Assembly (NCBI RefSeq): GCF_900090145.1
Contig: NZ_FMHI01000005.1
Coordinates: forward strand, 124,001-188,000
Length of the DNA stretch: 64,000 bases
Reading direction: 5' to 3'
Source of the DNA: Streptomyces sp. WMMB 322
GTDB lineage: Bacteria; Actinomycetota; Actinomycetes; Streptomycetales; Streptomycetaceae
Numbering within the stretch: position 1 is the stretch's first letter; every line of letters starts with the position of its first letter. The notes under the pieces were generated by a model. It ran no database searches, was not told the DNA's origin, and saw nothing but the letters and a program-made list of their open reading frames with translations. Below are positions 54,433 to 64,000 of this stretch, one piece after another. Position numbers and translations under genes: made by a program.

Positions 54433-55836
54433 TCAGACCACGAGCCAGAGCAGCAGCAGGAAGATCAGGGCGACGACGGAGATCAGGGTCTCCATCACCG
54501 ACCACGTCTTGAGCGTCTGGCCGACGCTCATGCCGAAGTACTCCTTCACCATCCAGAAACCGGCGTCGTTGACGTGGCTGAAGAAGAGGGAGCCGGCACC
54601 GACGGCCAGTACGAGCAGCGCCGACTGCGCGGTGTTCATGTCCGCGGCCAGCGGGGCGACGAGTCCGGCGGCCGAGATGGTCGCCACCGTCGCCGAGCCG
54701 GTCGCCAGCCGGATGCAGACGGCGATCAGCCAGCCCAGCAGAAGTGCCGGCACGGACCAGCTCTTCGAGAAGTCCATGACCATCTGGCCGATGCCCACGT
54801 CGACCAGCGTCTGCTTGAAACCGCCTCCGGCGGCGACGATCAGCAGGATCCCGGCGATCGGCAGGAGGGAGGTCTCGACGGTCGAGGTGATCCGCCCCTT
54901 GGTGAAGCCGGCGGCCCTGCCCAGCGTGAACATCGCGACGATCACCGCCGAGAGCAGTGCGACCAGCGGCGAGCCGGCCACGTCCATGACCCGCTGCACG
55001 GTGTTCTCCGGGTCGCCGACGACGATGTCCGTCAGCGCCTTCGCCAGCATCAGCACGACGGGCAGCAGCACCGTTGCGACGGTGACGGCGAACTTCGGGC
55101 GCCGCTCCAGATCCTCCGACGGACGCTCCGGCACGATCCCCTCGGGCGGCTGCACGTCGACCCACCGGGCCGCGAAGCGCGCGAAGAGGGGTCCGGAGAC
55201 GACCAGCGTCGGGATGCCCACGAGCACGCCGAAGGCGAGGGTGACGCCGAGGTTCGCGTGCACCGAGTCGATGGCGGCGAGCGGCCCGGGGTGCGGGGGC
55301 ACCAGGCCGTGCATCACGGAGAGCCCCGCGAGCGCCGGGATTCCGATGCGGATGAGGGAGAGATTGCCGCGCCGTGCCACGAGCAGCAGCACCGGGATCA
55401 TCAGGACGAGCCCGACCTCGAAGAAGAGCGGAAGGCCGATGATGCCGGCGATCAGGGCCATGGCCCACGGCATCGCACGCTCGCCCGTCCTGGCGAGGAT
55501 CGTGTCGACGATCTCGTCGGCGCCGCCGGAGTCGGCGAGCAGCTTGCCGAGCATCGCGCCCAGCGCGATGAGGACTCCGACCCCGGCGACCGTGTCGCCG
55601 AGCCCGGTGGAGAAGCTCTCGATGGTCTTGTCCAGCGGTGCGGCCGCCACGGCACCGAGGGCGAGGGTGCCGAGGGTGAGCGCGAGGAACCCGTGGACCT
55701 TGAAACGCGTGATGAGCAGGACGATGACGGCTATGCCCGCAAGGGCTGCAAGCCCCAGCTGAAGGTTGCCGGCGGAGCTGATGGGATCCACCGGCTCCGG
55801 TCCGGCGGCGAGTATCTCGGCACTGAGATGGCGCAC
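54433..55836 (-). CDS. gntP: Gluconate:H+ symporter, GntP family
   Basis: 467 aa with 12 or more hydrophobic helices. Family signatures: ALGAMLGKLLADSGGADEIVDTI, GLPLFFEVGLVLMIPVLLL, MHGLVPPHPGPLAAI, GSATVATISAAGLVAPL and FFSHVNDAGFWMVKEYFG. Imports gluconate for the kinase encoded next. GTG start. 155 bp separate it from gntK on the same strand; together with the divergent FadR-type gene they form a gluconate locus. Confidence 0.94.
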   Translation of the reverse strand: MRHLSAEILAAGPEPVDPISSAGNLQLGLAALAGIAVIVLLITRFKVHGFLALTLGTLALGAVAAAPLDKTIESFSTGLGDTVAGVGVLIALGAMLGKLLADSGGADEIVDTILARTGERAMPWAMALIAGIIGLPLFFEVGLVLMIPVLLLVARRGNLSLIRIGIPALAGLSVMHGLVPPHPGPLAAIDSVHANLGVTLAFGVLVGIPTLVVSGPLFARFAARWVDVQPPEGIVPERPSEDLERRPKFAVTVATVLLPVVLMLAKALTDIVVGDPENTVQRVMDVAGSPLVALLSAVIVAMFTLGRAAGFTKGRITSTVETSLLPIAGILLIVAAGGGFKQTLVDVGIGQMVMDFSKSWSVPALLLGWLIAVCIRLATGSATVATISAAGLVAPLAADMNTAQSALLVLAVGAGSLFFSHVNDAGFWMVKEYFGMSVGQTLKTWSVMETLISVVALIFLLLLWLVV

Positions 55837-55991
55837 GGCTCTTCCTTGTCGTGAGGGAACGGGGTCATGGGGGCAGGGGGTCGGGTTCGGTCACTGCCGG
55901 GAACCGCGGGCGGCGCCCGGCTCTGGCGGGCGTGGTTGGGCGACTTCGGGCGTGGGGGCCTGCGCCCGGACGCGCGGCGTGCAGCCGGCGC

Positions 55992-56648
55992 CTACGGACG
56001 GACCGCTGAGGGCCCTTCCGGCACCGCGCACCACTCGCGGACGGCCGCGAGGGCGTGACCGGTGACGGCGTCGGGGCCGTCGCGCACGGGGACAGCGGCC
56101 CCCGCCTCGTCCGCCTGGAGCGGCTGCAGCGTCGCGAACTGCGAGTCCAGCAGCGTGAGCGGCATGAAGTGGTCGCGGCGCTGCTCCATGCGCCGGGCGA
56201 TGAGCGAACGGTCTCCCGTGAGGTGGACGAAGAAGACCCCGGGGGAGGCCGCACGCAGCCGGTCGCGGTAGGCGCGCTTGAGCGCGGAGCAGCTGACGAC
56301 CCCTCCGGATTCCGTCCGCTCGGCGGCCCACCGGCCGATGGCGTCGAGCCAGGGCTCCCGGTCGGCGTCGTCGAGGGGTTCGCCTGCGGTCATCTTGGCG
56401 ACGTTCGCCGGCGGGTGGAAGGAGTCGGCCTCGGCGTAGGGCACTGCCAGCGCCTCCGCGAGCATCGCCCCCACGGTGGTCTTGCCGGTTCCGGCGACCC
56501 CCATGACGATCACGACGCCGCCCGCGGCGGGCTGCTCGGCCGGGAGGGCGTCGCCGCGTTCGCGTCGCTGGTCACGGCCGTCGCCTGTCGGGCCCTTCCC
56601 CTGCCTTCGGCGGGGAGACCCCAACGGCACTCGGCGCGGAGACCCCAT
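55992..56648 (-). CDS. gntK: Gluconokinase
   Basis: Phosphorylates gluconate to 6-phosphogluconate. The kinase core is clear: VIVMGVAGTGKTTVGAMLAE (Walker A), AEADSFHPPANVAKMTAGEPLDDADREPWL, VSCSALKRAYRDRLR and LDSQFATLQPL. A normal enzyme of about 173 aa would start at GTG 56513 (VIVMG). The frame runs on to ATG 56648, adding 45 basic residues encoded partly by a repeated GGGGTCTCC segment, with a GAGG directly upstream. I give the long form, but the short form is equally likely. A 27-bp segment of the extension is identical, inverted, to part of the GTPase gene at 58491. Confidence 0.87.
   Translation of the reverse strand: MGSPRRVPLGSPRRRQGKGPTGDGRDQRRERGDALPAEQPAAGGVVIVMGVAGTGKTTVGAMLAEALAVPYAEADSFHPPANVAKMTAGEPLDDADREPWLDAIGRWAAERTESGGVVSCSALKRAYRDRLRAASPGVFFVHLTGDRSLIARRMEQRRDHFMPLTLLDSQFATLQPLQADEAGAAVPVRDGPDAVTGHALAAVREWCAVPEGPSAVRP
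56597..56623. repeat. 27-bp segment repeated inverted at 58491-58517
   Basis: Contains the hairpin CCCCTGCCTTCGGCGGGG and GAGACCCCA. An imperfect 24-bp direct duplication of its right half follows (56632-56655). A related hairpin, CCCCACGCTTCGCTGGGG + GAGACCCC, occurs in both arms of repeat copy A. Confidence 0.75.
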
Positions 56649-56873
56649 ATGCACCTCGCAGTCCTCTTCCGTGTGGGCGCCGCACACTCAACCTCATTAC
56701 GTCACACTTATTCAATAGGTCGACGTTGATTAGTCATACTTAATTGCCGTGACGGCCACCACGTACTCTGAAGTCCCCGGCGGGGCCGGTGCGTGGCACC
56801 TGCGGTGCGGGGTGCCGGCCGGTGCGGCGCCTGTCCGGGCGAAGCCCGCGGGAAAAGAGAACTCGGGAGACTC

Positions 56874-57590
56874 ATGACCAGCCAGGCTGCGGACAGCCGG
56901 GGCCGGGGCCTGCACGCGCGGCTGCTCGGCAGGCTCGGGCCGGCGATCACCGCGGGCGACTACCCGCCGGGCACCGTGCTGCTCACGGACGAGCTGGCCG
57001 AGCGGTACGAGGTCTCACGCACGGTCGTACGAGAGGCGGTGCGGGTGCTGGAGTCCATGCATCTCGTCGAGTCGCGCCGCAGGGTCGGCGTGACCGTGCT
57101 GCCCACCGAGCAGTGGAACGTCTTCGACCCGCAGGTCATCACCTGGCGCCTGGCGGGTGCGGACCGGCCACGGCAGCTGCGTTCGCTGACCAGGCTGCGT
57201 TCGGCCGTCGAACCCGTGGCGGCACGGCTCGCGGCGGAGCTGGCAACCCCGGACGAGTGCGCCGAGCTGACCGAGCACGCTCTCGGGATGGTGCGCACCT
57301 CCCGCGGGCAGCAGCTGGCGAACTACCTCGTGCACGACGTCGCCTTCCACGGCGTGATACTGCGGGCCTCGCGGAACGAGATGTTCGCCCGGCTCGGCGA
57401 TGTCGTGGCCGCCGTCCTGACCGGACGCACCGAGCACGAGGTGATGTTCAGCGACCCCCGCCAGGAGGCCGTCACCATGCACGTCCAGGTCGCCGAGGCC
57501 GTGCGGGAGCGGGACGGCGCGGCCGCGGAGCGCCTGATGCGCACCATCACCGAGGACGCCCTGGCCGAACTCGACGTCCTCGCTCCGTGA
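56874..57590 (+). CDS. gntR: FadR-type GntR family regulator of the gluconate genes
   Basis: 238 aa. GntR winged helix at about residues 12-75 with LTDELAERYEVSRTVVREAVRVLESMHLVES (split here: AERYEVSRTVVREAVRVLES is the recognition part), then an FCD ligand domain whose metal-binding His/Asp residues occur in NYLVHDVAFHGVILRAS and TMHVQVAEAVRERD. ATG 56874 follows CGGGAG. Divergent from gntK, so it probably represses gntK-gntP and responds to gluconate or 6-phosphogluconate. The 225-bp spacer has an unusually AT-rich stretch at 56690-56755 (ATTAGTCATACTTAAT) that could hold its operator. Confidence 0.9.
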   Translation: MTSQAADSRGRGLHARLLGRLGPAITAGDYPPGTVLLTDELAERYEVSRTVVREAVRVLESMHLVESRRRVGVTVLPTEQWNVFDPQVITWRLAGADRPRQLRSLTRLRSAVEPVAARLAAELATPDECAELTEHALGMVRTSRGQQLANYLVHDVAFHGVILRASRNEMFARLGDVVAAVLTGRTEHEVMFSDPRQEAVTMHVQVAEAVRERDGAAAERLMRTITEDALAELDVLAP

Positions 57591-57640
57591 ACCGCCGCCC
57601 CGCCCCGCGCCGGGGAACAGTCAGCGGAAACGGGCCCGGG

Positions 57641-59662
57641 TCAGGCTCCCGCCACCCTGCGCACCACGCGCAGCAGGTACTCCTTCCTGTTGAGCGGGTC
57701 GTGGTCGGTGCGCGGCCGCGACGGGGCCTCCCCCACCACCGGCCGGTAGCAGGCGAATGCGCACTCCAGCACTCCCTCCCCGCTTGTCAGCGTGGGCAGT
57801 TGCTGTTCCAGTTCGTGCACGCGCGCCGCCGGGATCTCGCCCTCCAGCACATACGCGTCGCCCTTCGTCACCGGTGCCTGCGGCACCCCGCGCAGGCGTG
57901 AGAGCACGGGCAGCACGGCACCGAACGTCTCCGCCGGGATCTCCAGCCGGAACCGGTGCATCGGCTCGTGCACGGTCGTCCCGGCACGCCTCAGCGCCTC
58001 CATCAGGACGAGAGGCGTCAGCTGGCGGAAGTCGGCGCCGGTGCTCGACATGCTCTTGTCGAAGATCGCGTGCGCGTGGCTCTGCCTGGGTGCGTAGCCG
58101 GAGTGCGTCATGGTGACCGTGCAGTCGGGAATCTCCCAGCCGTGGATCCCCTCGCGCAGGGTCTCGCGCACGGTGTCCTCGACGGCCCTCATGAACGCGT
58201 AGGGCATGGAGCCGAGTTCGACCTCCAGCCCGTACCGCACGCCGCTGCCCGGCGGTGCCGGTTCGACGCGCAGACCGACGGTGGCCAGGAACGGGTTGGG
58301 CTCCTTGTGCATGATCTCCGCGGCCGCGCCGGGCCCGTCGAGACGTTCGACGCAGATGGTCGTGGACTCGCGGAAAGCGACGTCCAGCCCGAACTCGTCG
58401 GCGAGGGTGGCCTGGACGACCTCTTTCTGCACCTCGCCGTAGAGCGACAGGTTGAGCTCGCCCCGGAGTTCGTCCTGCCGCAGTCCGAATGGGGTCTCCC
58501 CGCCGAAGGCAGGGGACGGGTCCTGCTCGGCGAGTTGGGTGAGCGCCGTGTGGAGTGCGCCCGACTCCTCCGGGCGGCACGGCACGACGACGGTCTCCAG
58601 TGTCGGCGGCGCGAAGTGGTGCTGCTCCCGTGTCACCCTGCGGGCCGAGCCGACGGCGTCGCCGATCCGGACCCCGGCGAGACCGCGCAGCTTGCCGATC
58701 CGCCCCGCCTCGACGCACGCGCCGGGGGCGTCCGACCCGTGCTCGAACACCTCGATCCCGGTGACCTTGCCCTCGCCGTCGTCCCCGTGCAGCAGCCGGT
58801 CGCGCACCCGCACCGTCCCGGAGAACATGCGCACGTAGGCCGTCTTCTGCCCGCCCGCGGTCCGTTCCACCTTGAAGACGGTGCCGTGTGCGGGGGCGCC
58901 GGGGTCTCCGTCCGCGGCGGGCAGCAGCTCCTTGAGGCCCGCGGTCAGCGCTTCCACGCCGGCGCCGGTGATGGCCGAGCCGAAGAAGACGGGGTGCGCG
59001 AGCCCCCGCCTCGACTGGGCCGCGAGTTCCTCGCGCAGCCGCTCGTGGGAGAGAGCCCTCTCGTCCTCGACGTACGCGGCCATGAGCTCGTCGTCGTGTT
59101 CGGCGAGCACTTCGGCGAGCCGCGCCGTGCAGTCTTCGTCGGACGGTCCGTGGCTCGTGAACTCCGCGTCGCGGGTACCGAGTCGGTCCACGCGTCCCAT
59201 CGCGACGGCCGCCGGCGTCAGCTTCTCGTGGATCCTTCGCAGGACGTGCCCGTACTGCGCCCCGGCGCGGTCGATCTTGTTGACGAAGAGGAGCGTGGGG
59301 ATGCCCAGCCGCTTCAGGGTGCGCATCAGCACGCGCGTCTGCGCCTGGACGCCCTCGACGGCCGAGACGACCAGGACCGCGCCGTCGAGCACGTTGAGAA
59401 CCCGTTCCACCTCGGCGATGAAGTCGGGGTGGCCAGGGGTGTCGATCAGATTGACGGTGAGGTCCCCGACGGCGAAGGAGACGACGGCGGACTTGATGGT
59501 GATGCCCCGCTGCCTCTCCAGGGTCAGGGAGTCGGTCAGGGTGCTGCCCTTGTCGACGCTTCCGAGCTCGTCGATCACACCGGCGGCGTGCAGCAGCCGC
59601 TCGGTCAGGCTCGTCTTACCGGCGTCGACATGCGCCAGGATTCCAAGGTTGAGTGCTTTCAC
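57641..59662 (-). CDS. Translational GTPase, tetracycline ribosomal-protection type (OtrA/TetM-like)
   Basis: 673 aa, EF-G-like. GTPase motifs: GILAHVDAGKTSLTERLL (G1), RGITIKSA (G2), DTPGHPDF (G3), NKIDRAG (G4), and SAI (G5 context). Domain II follows, then domain IV-type region with SHGYAPRQSHAHAIFDKSMSS-like loop (written here only approximately; the visible part is THSGYAPRQSHAHA). Such proteins remove tetracycline from the ribosome; many streptomycetes carry non-resistance paralogues, so the drug phenotype is not certain. GTG start. A 36-codon leader ORF overlaps the start, suggesting translational or attenuation control as in tet(M). Confidence 0.88.
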   Translation of the reverse strand: MKALNLGILAHVDAGKTSLTERLLHAAGVIDELGSVDKGSTLTDSLTLERQRGITIKSAVVSFAVGDLTVNLIDTPGHPDFIAEVERVLNVLDGAVLVVSAVEGVQAQTRVLMRTLKRLGIPTLLFVNKIDRAGAQYGHVLRRIHEKLTPAAVAMGRVDRLGTRDAEFTSHGPSDEDCTARLAEVLAEHDDELMAAYVEDERALSHERLREELAAQSRRGLAHPVFFGSAITGAGVEALTAGLKELLPAADGDPGAPAHGTVFKVERTAGGQKTAYVRMFSGTVRVRDRLLHGDDGEGKVTGIEVFEHGSDAPGACVEAGRIGKLRGLAGVRIGDAVGSARRVTREQHHFAPPTLETVVVPCRPEESGALHTALTQLAEQDPSPAFGGETPFGLRQDELRGELNLSLYGEVQKEVVQATLADEFGLDVAFRESTTICVERLDGPGAAAEIMHKEPNPFLATVGLRVEPAPPGSGVRYGLEVELGSMPYAFMRAVEDTVRETLREGIHGWEIPDCTVTMTHSGYAPRQSHAHAIFDKSMSSTGADFRQLTPLVLMEALRRAGTTVHEPMHRFRLEIPAETFGAVLPVLSRLRGVPQAPVTKGDAYVLEGEIPAARVHELEQQLPTLTSGEGVLECAFACYRPVVGEAPSRPRTDHDPLNRKEYLLRVVRRVAGA

Positions 59663-59726
59663 AGAGCGTCATGTCCTTTAGGTGAATGAATGTTCCCTTC
59701 TGGTTGGACATGAACGCTCGCCGCAT
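59616..59726 (-). CDS. Possible leader peptide ORF overlapping the GTPase start
   Basis: ATG 59726 has a good RBS (GGGAGAAGCAG) and opens 36 codons: MRRAFMSNQKGTFIHLKDMT, then a Trp/Cys-containing end. It runs 47 nt into the GTPase gene in another frame. RPP genes such as tet(M) are controlled by leader ORFs, so this may couple translation to ribosome stalling. Evidence is position, RBS and precedent only. Confidence 0.45.
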   Translation of the reverse strand: MRRAFMSNQKGTFIHLKDMTLCESTQPWNPGACRRR

Positions 59727-59745
59727 CTGCTTCTCCCTGTTCGCC

Positions 59746-59776
59746 GGTTCGACGTCTCGATGGTTCGACGGCTCGA
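59746..59776. repeat. 15-bp direct repeat in the GTPase leader region
   Basis: GGTTCGACGTCTCGA and GGTTCGACGGCTCGA, one base apart, about 85-115 bases upstream of the GTPase start. Could be a regulator site or a duplicated promoter part. Confidence 0.45.
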
Positions 59777-59880
59777 CCTGTGCCGTCGGCTTGGGAGCAC
59801 AGCAGAGCGAGGCCACGCAGAGCAACAGGTTTTCGGCCCGGCCGGCTGCGCTCGTCAGGCCGATGGACCCGGTGGCCGGC

Positions 59881-61326
59881 TCAGGCCTGCACGGCGGCCG
59901 CCTCGGGCGGCCACCGCTCGAACCACCGCCGGTCCGCCTCCAGCTGTGCGGCCAGCTGGACGAGCAGCGGTTCGCTGCTGTCGGGCCCGAGCAGCTGGGC
60001 ACCCAGCGGCAGCCCCGAAGCGGTGAACCCGGCTGGGACGTTGATGCCGGGCCAGCCCAGCAGGTTCCACGGCCACGCGTACGGGCAGTGGGCGATCATC
60101 GTGCGGTCGGTCCGCAGACCGGAGAGGCCCACCAGGTCGCCGATGCGCATCGGGGGCGTCGCCGTCGTGGGGGTCAGCACAACGTCATGGCGGCGGAAGA
60201 TCCGGCCCACGCGCCGGCCCAGCGGAGCCTCCGCCGCGCGCGCCGCACGCAGCACCGAGCCCCCCAGCAGCCTCCCCGTGCGCGCGGCGCCGCGCGTACG
60301 GGGATCGAGCAGGGCGAATTCGGGGACGCGGCCCGTCCATTCACGGATGCCCGCCGTGGCACGGGGCACGAACGCCAGCCCGATCGGCCCGTAGTCCGGA
60401 TCGGCCTCCTCGACGTCGTGACCGAGCGCCGAGAGCCGCTCCGCGAGGTCGGTGACAGCAGCGCGTACCGCCGGATCGAGTGACTTCCGCGTCGCCGTCC
60501 ACGGAGGGCGCAACGAAAGCGCGATACGCAGCCGCCCCGGATCCCGTCCGACCGCGGGCAGAACCTCGACCGGCGAGGGCCGGTGCAGATCCCCGTCCGC
60601 ACTTCCGGAAGCCACGTCCAGCAGCAGCGCCGCGTCCCGCACCGTGCGGGCAAGCGGCCCGAAGACCGTGATCCCCTTGAACGCCTCCCGCTCGGGCATC
60701 GTCGAGATCCTGCCGCGCTGCGGCTTGATGCCGACGAGATGACTCCAGGCCGCGGGAATGCGGATCGAACCCGCCCCGTCCGAACCCAACGCCGCCGGAA
60801 CCAGGCCCGCCGCGACCGCGGCGGCCGAGCCGCCCGAGGATCCGCCCGGCGTGTGCTCCGGACTCCACGGGTTGCGTGTCTCACCGAAGGCCTGCCCCTC
60901 CGTGAAGGGCCACTGGCCCAGTTCGGGAGAGTTGGTCTTGCCCACGATGACGGCGCCCGCCGCACGAAGCCGGCGCACGGCCTCGCTGTCCGCCTCCTTG
61001 CGGGGGAACTCGCCGGGGCAGCCGAAGGCCGTCGGCTCACCGGTCACATCCACGTCGTCCTTCACGGCGACGGGCACACCCAGCAGCGGCAGACGCTCAC
61101 CCCTCGCCAACCGCCGGTCGGCCGCGTCCGCTTCGACGAGCGCAGCCTCCCCGCGTACGCGGCGGAACGCGTTGAGCGTCGGCTGCGAGGCCGCGATGCG
61201 GGTCAGGGCACGCTCGGTCAGCTCACGTGCCGTCACGTCACCGGCCGCCAGCGCGGCGGCCTGCTCGGCCAGCCCGCCCGACTCCCGCGGCGCGGCCTGC
61301 GTACCGACTTCTGCCGTCACCAGCAC
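59881..61326 (-). CDS. Amidase (amidase signature family)
   Basis: 481 aa. The Ser-cis-Ser-Lys triad is visible: Lys in LGVPVAVKDDVDV (near residue 90), the Gly/Ser-rich HTPGGSSGGSAAAVAAG (cis-Ser, near 162), and the nucleophile Ser in GSDGAGSIRIPAAW (near 187). Hydrolyses an amide of unknown nature; GatA is unlikely because the GatCB genes are absent here. Start GTG 61326 or GTG 61320. Divergent from the HAD gene over 84 bp. Confidence 0.9.
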   Translation of the reverse strand: MLVTAEVGTQAAPRESGGLAEQAAALAAGDVTARELTERALTRIAASQPTLNAFRRVRGEAALVEADAADRRLARGERLPLLGVPVAVKDDVDVTGEPTAFGCPGEFPRKEADSEAVRRLRAAGAVIVGKTNSPELGQWPFTEGQAFGETRNPWSPEHTPGGSSGGSAAAVAAGLVPAALGSDGAGSIRIPAAWSHLVGIKPQRGRISTMPEREAFKGITVFGPLARTVRDAALLLDVASGSADGDLHRPSPVEVLPAVGRDPGRLRIALSLRPPWTATRKSLDPAVRAAVTDLAERLSALGHDVEEADPDYGPIGLAFVPRATAGIREWTGRVPEFALLDPRTRGAARTGRLLGGSVLRAARAAEAPLGRRVGRIFRRHDVVLTPTTATPPMRIGDLVGLSGLRTDRTMIAHCPYAWPWNLLGWPGINVPAGFTASGLPLGAQLLGPDSSEPLLVQLAAQLEADRRWFERWPPEAAAVQA

Positions 61327-61410
61327 TCCCCATACTCGTCGGTAATACGACCCTCATCCTGCTCCCCCGTTGCCCGCTCGGCAACGCCGCGAATGGGCTA
61401 GGAAAGTCAC

Positions 61411-62116
61411 ATGCCAGTCGTCTGCGGCCCCGAAGGCCCCATCCGCGCCCGCCCTTCCACCCCACTGCCACCCGTCCGAGCGGTCCTCTTCGACTTCTCC
61501 GGGACGCTCTTCCAGATCGCCGCATACGCGGACCGCATACGTGCGGCACTGCCGGAACCCGTCGCAGAGCCGGAGATGGACGAAATCCTCACCGCCCTGG
61601 GCCGGCCTCCGGGACCCCGGCGTGATCGAGGCCCAGCGCGGCCGCGACGTCTCGTCACAGGCCCACCGGCACGCCTTCACCACGTGGTACGCCTCGGCGC
61701 CCGCCCTCGCCCCGTACGCCGACGTGCTGTACGAACAGATGCAGGACCCGGAGCACTGGCGTCCGTACGCCGACGCCGCGGCGGTGCTCGCGAGGCTGAC
61801 CCAAAGCGGCATCCCACTGGGTGTCGTCAGCGACGTGGGCTGGGACCTGCGCGCCACCTTCGCCCGCCACGGCCTCGCGGACCATTTCACCTCCTGGGTG
61901 CACTCGTACGAACACGACACCGAGAAGCCCGACCCGCGGCTCTTCCAAATCGCCTGCGGGGAGTTGGACACGGCACCCGGAGAAACGCTGATGGTCGGCG
62001 ACCACCCGGCCAAGGACGGGGGCGCTTCCGCGGCGGGCCTGCGCGCCTACGTCCTTCCCGCGGGCGCGTCACCCGGCTCGGAGCGGGGGCTGGGGGCGGT
62101 GCTGCGTCTTCTTTGA
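61411..62116 (+). pseudogene. HAD-superfamily hydrolase interrupted by a frameshift
   Basis: The 5' part (ATG 61411, RBS AGGAAAG) encodes PPVRAVLFDFSGTLFQIAAY, HAD motif I with the nucleophile Asp, up to about 61600. The rest of the family (VIEAQRGRDVSSQAHRHAF, LGVVSDVGWDLRATF motif II, EKPDPRLFQIACGEL motif III, MVGDHPAKDGGASAAGL motif IV) continues in a different frame to 62116. Removing one G near 61601-61604 would restore a single 235-codon protein reading LGRLRDPGVIEAQ. Either a real frameshift mutation or a sequence error. The catalytic parts are all otherwise intact. Confidence 0.82.
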
Positions 62117-62159
62117 GCCTGAACGGCTCGGGGTGCGGGTTGCGGCTGGTGCGTGGGTG

Positions 62160-62870
62160 CGCCTGGGGTGGGTTCGCGGGTGCGCCTTGGGTTCGTGGTG
62201 GGTGCGGGGGCGTGCCGTTCCGGCGGGTGTCCCGGGGCGGCATGATTTCCCTCCCTGAACCGGACGGGCCTTCGTGCTGGCCTTCATATGCCGGTCCGCA
62301 AATCACGTTTAAGCCCCGTTACCCCCGCCTGCACGTCCCGCCCCCTCCTGCCCGTCTCGCGTCTGCCGCTCTCGTCCCCCTTCTCCCCTCCGGGAGTCCG
62401 GGTGGCTTTCAGCTGCCCCGCCGGTGGCCATCCGGGTCACACGCGCAAGCTCGTCCGATGGCTCAACTCCCCTGCCGGGTGGACGGGTTCATCGAGGCTC
62501 GGGACGGTGAGGGGCGGGCTCGGAGTTCGCCCGACGTGCGGCGCGATCGCCCGTACCCGTCGAGGACGACGGCCACGGGCCCACTGCCCGGTGTGGATGA
62601 GGGGGTTATAGCGGCCCCGGGGGAGAGCCGCGGACGTGCGGGAGGGGGTGGGACGCGCAGGGGGGCATGGACGGGCTTAAACGTGATTTGCGGACCGGCA
62701 TATGAGAGGCAGCACGAAAGCCCTTGACGGTCCAGGGAGGGAAATCATGCCGCCCGGACTTGCCCCCCGGAGCGGCACGCCCCCGGCACCCAGCACCCAC
62801 CCCAGGCGCACCCACCACCCGCCGCAACCCGCACCCGCACAACAGCCACCCCCGGCGACAGCCGGACCCG
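62160..62870. repeat. Dispersed inverted-arm element, copy D
   Basis: Left arm about 62201-62356, right arm about 62633-62789, core 276 nt, inverted relative to copies A and C (its left part matches the reverse complement of A's right part). Fills the 754-base gap between the convergent HAD gene and mutase gene, ending against the mutase stop. Both arms have the GTTTAAGCC-type inner segment. Outward Shine-Dalgarno plus ATG at both ends (62242 leftward, 62747 rightward). The core retains GTTGAGCCATCGGACGAGC (complement strand), shared with A. Confidence 0.85.

Positions 62871-64000
<1,130 letters not shown>

Noticed and set aside
54433..55468. Long antiparallel frames over gntP and the polysialyltransferase gene
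   Set aside because: GC-driven shadow frames; real genes show membrane helices and family motifs on the other reading.
61411..62727. 438-codon open frame running from the HAD start through repeat copy D
   Set aside because: Only the first about 65 codons match HAD; the rest is out of frame with the conserved motifs and continues into the repeat. Better explained as a frameshifted gene plus repeat.

Overview
The window is chromosomal DNA from a Streptomyces-type actinomycete. It has very high GC, almost no TTA codons that I could spot, many GTG starts, 4-nt ATGA/GTGA gene overlaps, and a gene order that, from memory, follows the S. coelicolor core region around SCO4869 to SCO4928 in reverse orientation. 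I see no transposase, integrase, tRNA, rRNA or CRISPR. The right edge cuts an acyl-CoA mutase gene.

Layout. 1-8.4 kb: class III adenylate cyclase, biotin protein ligase, acyl-CoA carboxylase beta and epsilon subunits, a 45-aa membrane protein (MmpB-like), Maf pyrophosphatase, a membrane protein, and the biotinylated carboxylase alpha subunit. This is one biotin/acyl-CoA carboxylation neighbourhood. 8.5-22.6 kb: DeoR-type regulator, LpdA-type flavoprotein, gamma-glutamylcyclotransferase, purine nucleoside phosphorylase, phosphopentomutase/phosphomannomutase, two PH-domain membrane proteins, deoxyribose-phosphate aldolase with two aldehyde dehydrogenases, a YefM/RelE-type toxin-antitoxin pair and a uridine-kinase-like P-loop enzyme. 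23-28.3 kb: sigQ-afsQ1-afsQ2, with a four-gene overlapping operon that includes a lipoprotein and a VanZ protein. 28.5-36.5 kb: adenosine deaminase, an alpha/beta hydrolase, a Rox-type rifampicin monooxygenase with its RAE palindrome, a His-rich methyltransferase, a LysR/MFS pair and a Uma2 protein. 36.6-43.9 kb: a nucleoside uptake and salvage operon (BMP lipoprotein, ATPase, two permeases, cytidine deaminase, thymidine phosphorylase). 45.2-54.3 kb: an M20 peptidase, then a nonulosonic (Kdn/sialic-like) polymer cluster of the teichulosonic acid type. 54.4-57.6 kb: gluconate permease, kinase and regulator. 57.6-64 kb: a ribosomal-protection-type GTPase with a leader ORF, an amidase, a frameshifted HAD hydrolase and the acyl-CoA mutase.

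How it works together. Nucleosides imported by the BMP/ABC system can be deaminated (Add, Cdd) and phosphorolysed (PNP, DeoA). The pentose phosphates go through the mutase and DeoC to acetaldehyde, which the ALDH can oxidise. A shared palindrome, TCTACGCGCGTAGA or close to it, lies just upstream of pnp, deoC, add and the BMP operon, and predicts one regulon.

The most unusual signal is a family of about 0.7-kb dispersed elements with inverted arms of roughly 150-180 bp. Three are complete (about 11.7, 44.5 and 62.2 kb) and one is a solo arm (32.4 kb). All seven arms carry an outward-facing Shine-Dalgarno plus ATG that opens a short Pro/Arg-rich frame. Within a copy the two arms share copy-specific variants, as if they were homogenised or kept paired. 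I do not recognise this family.
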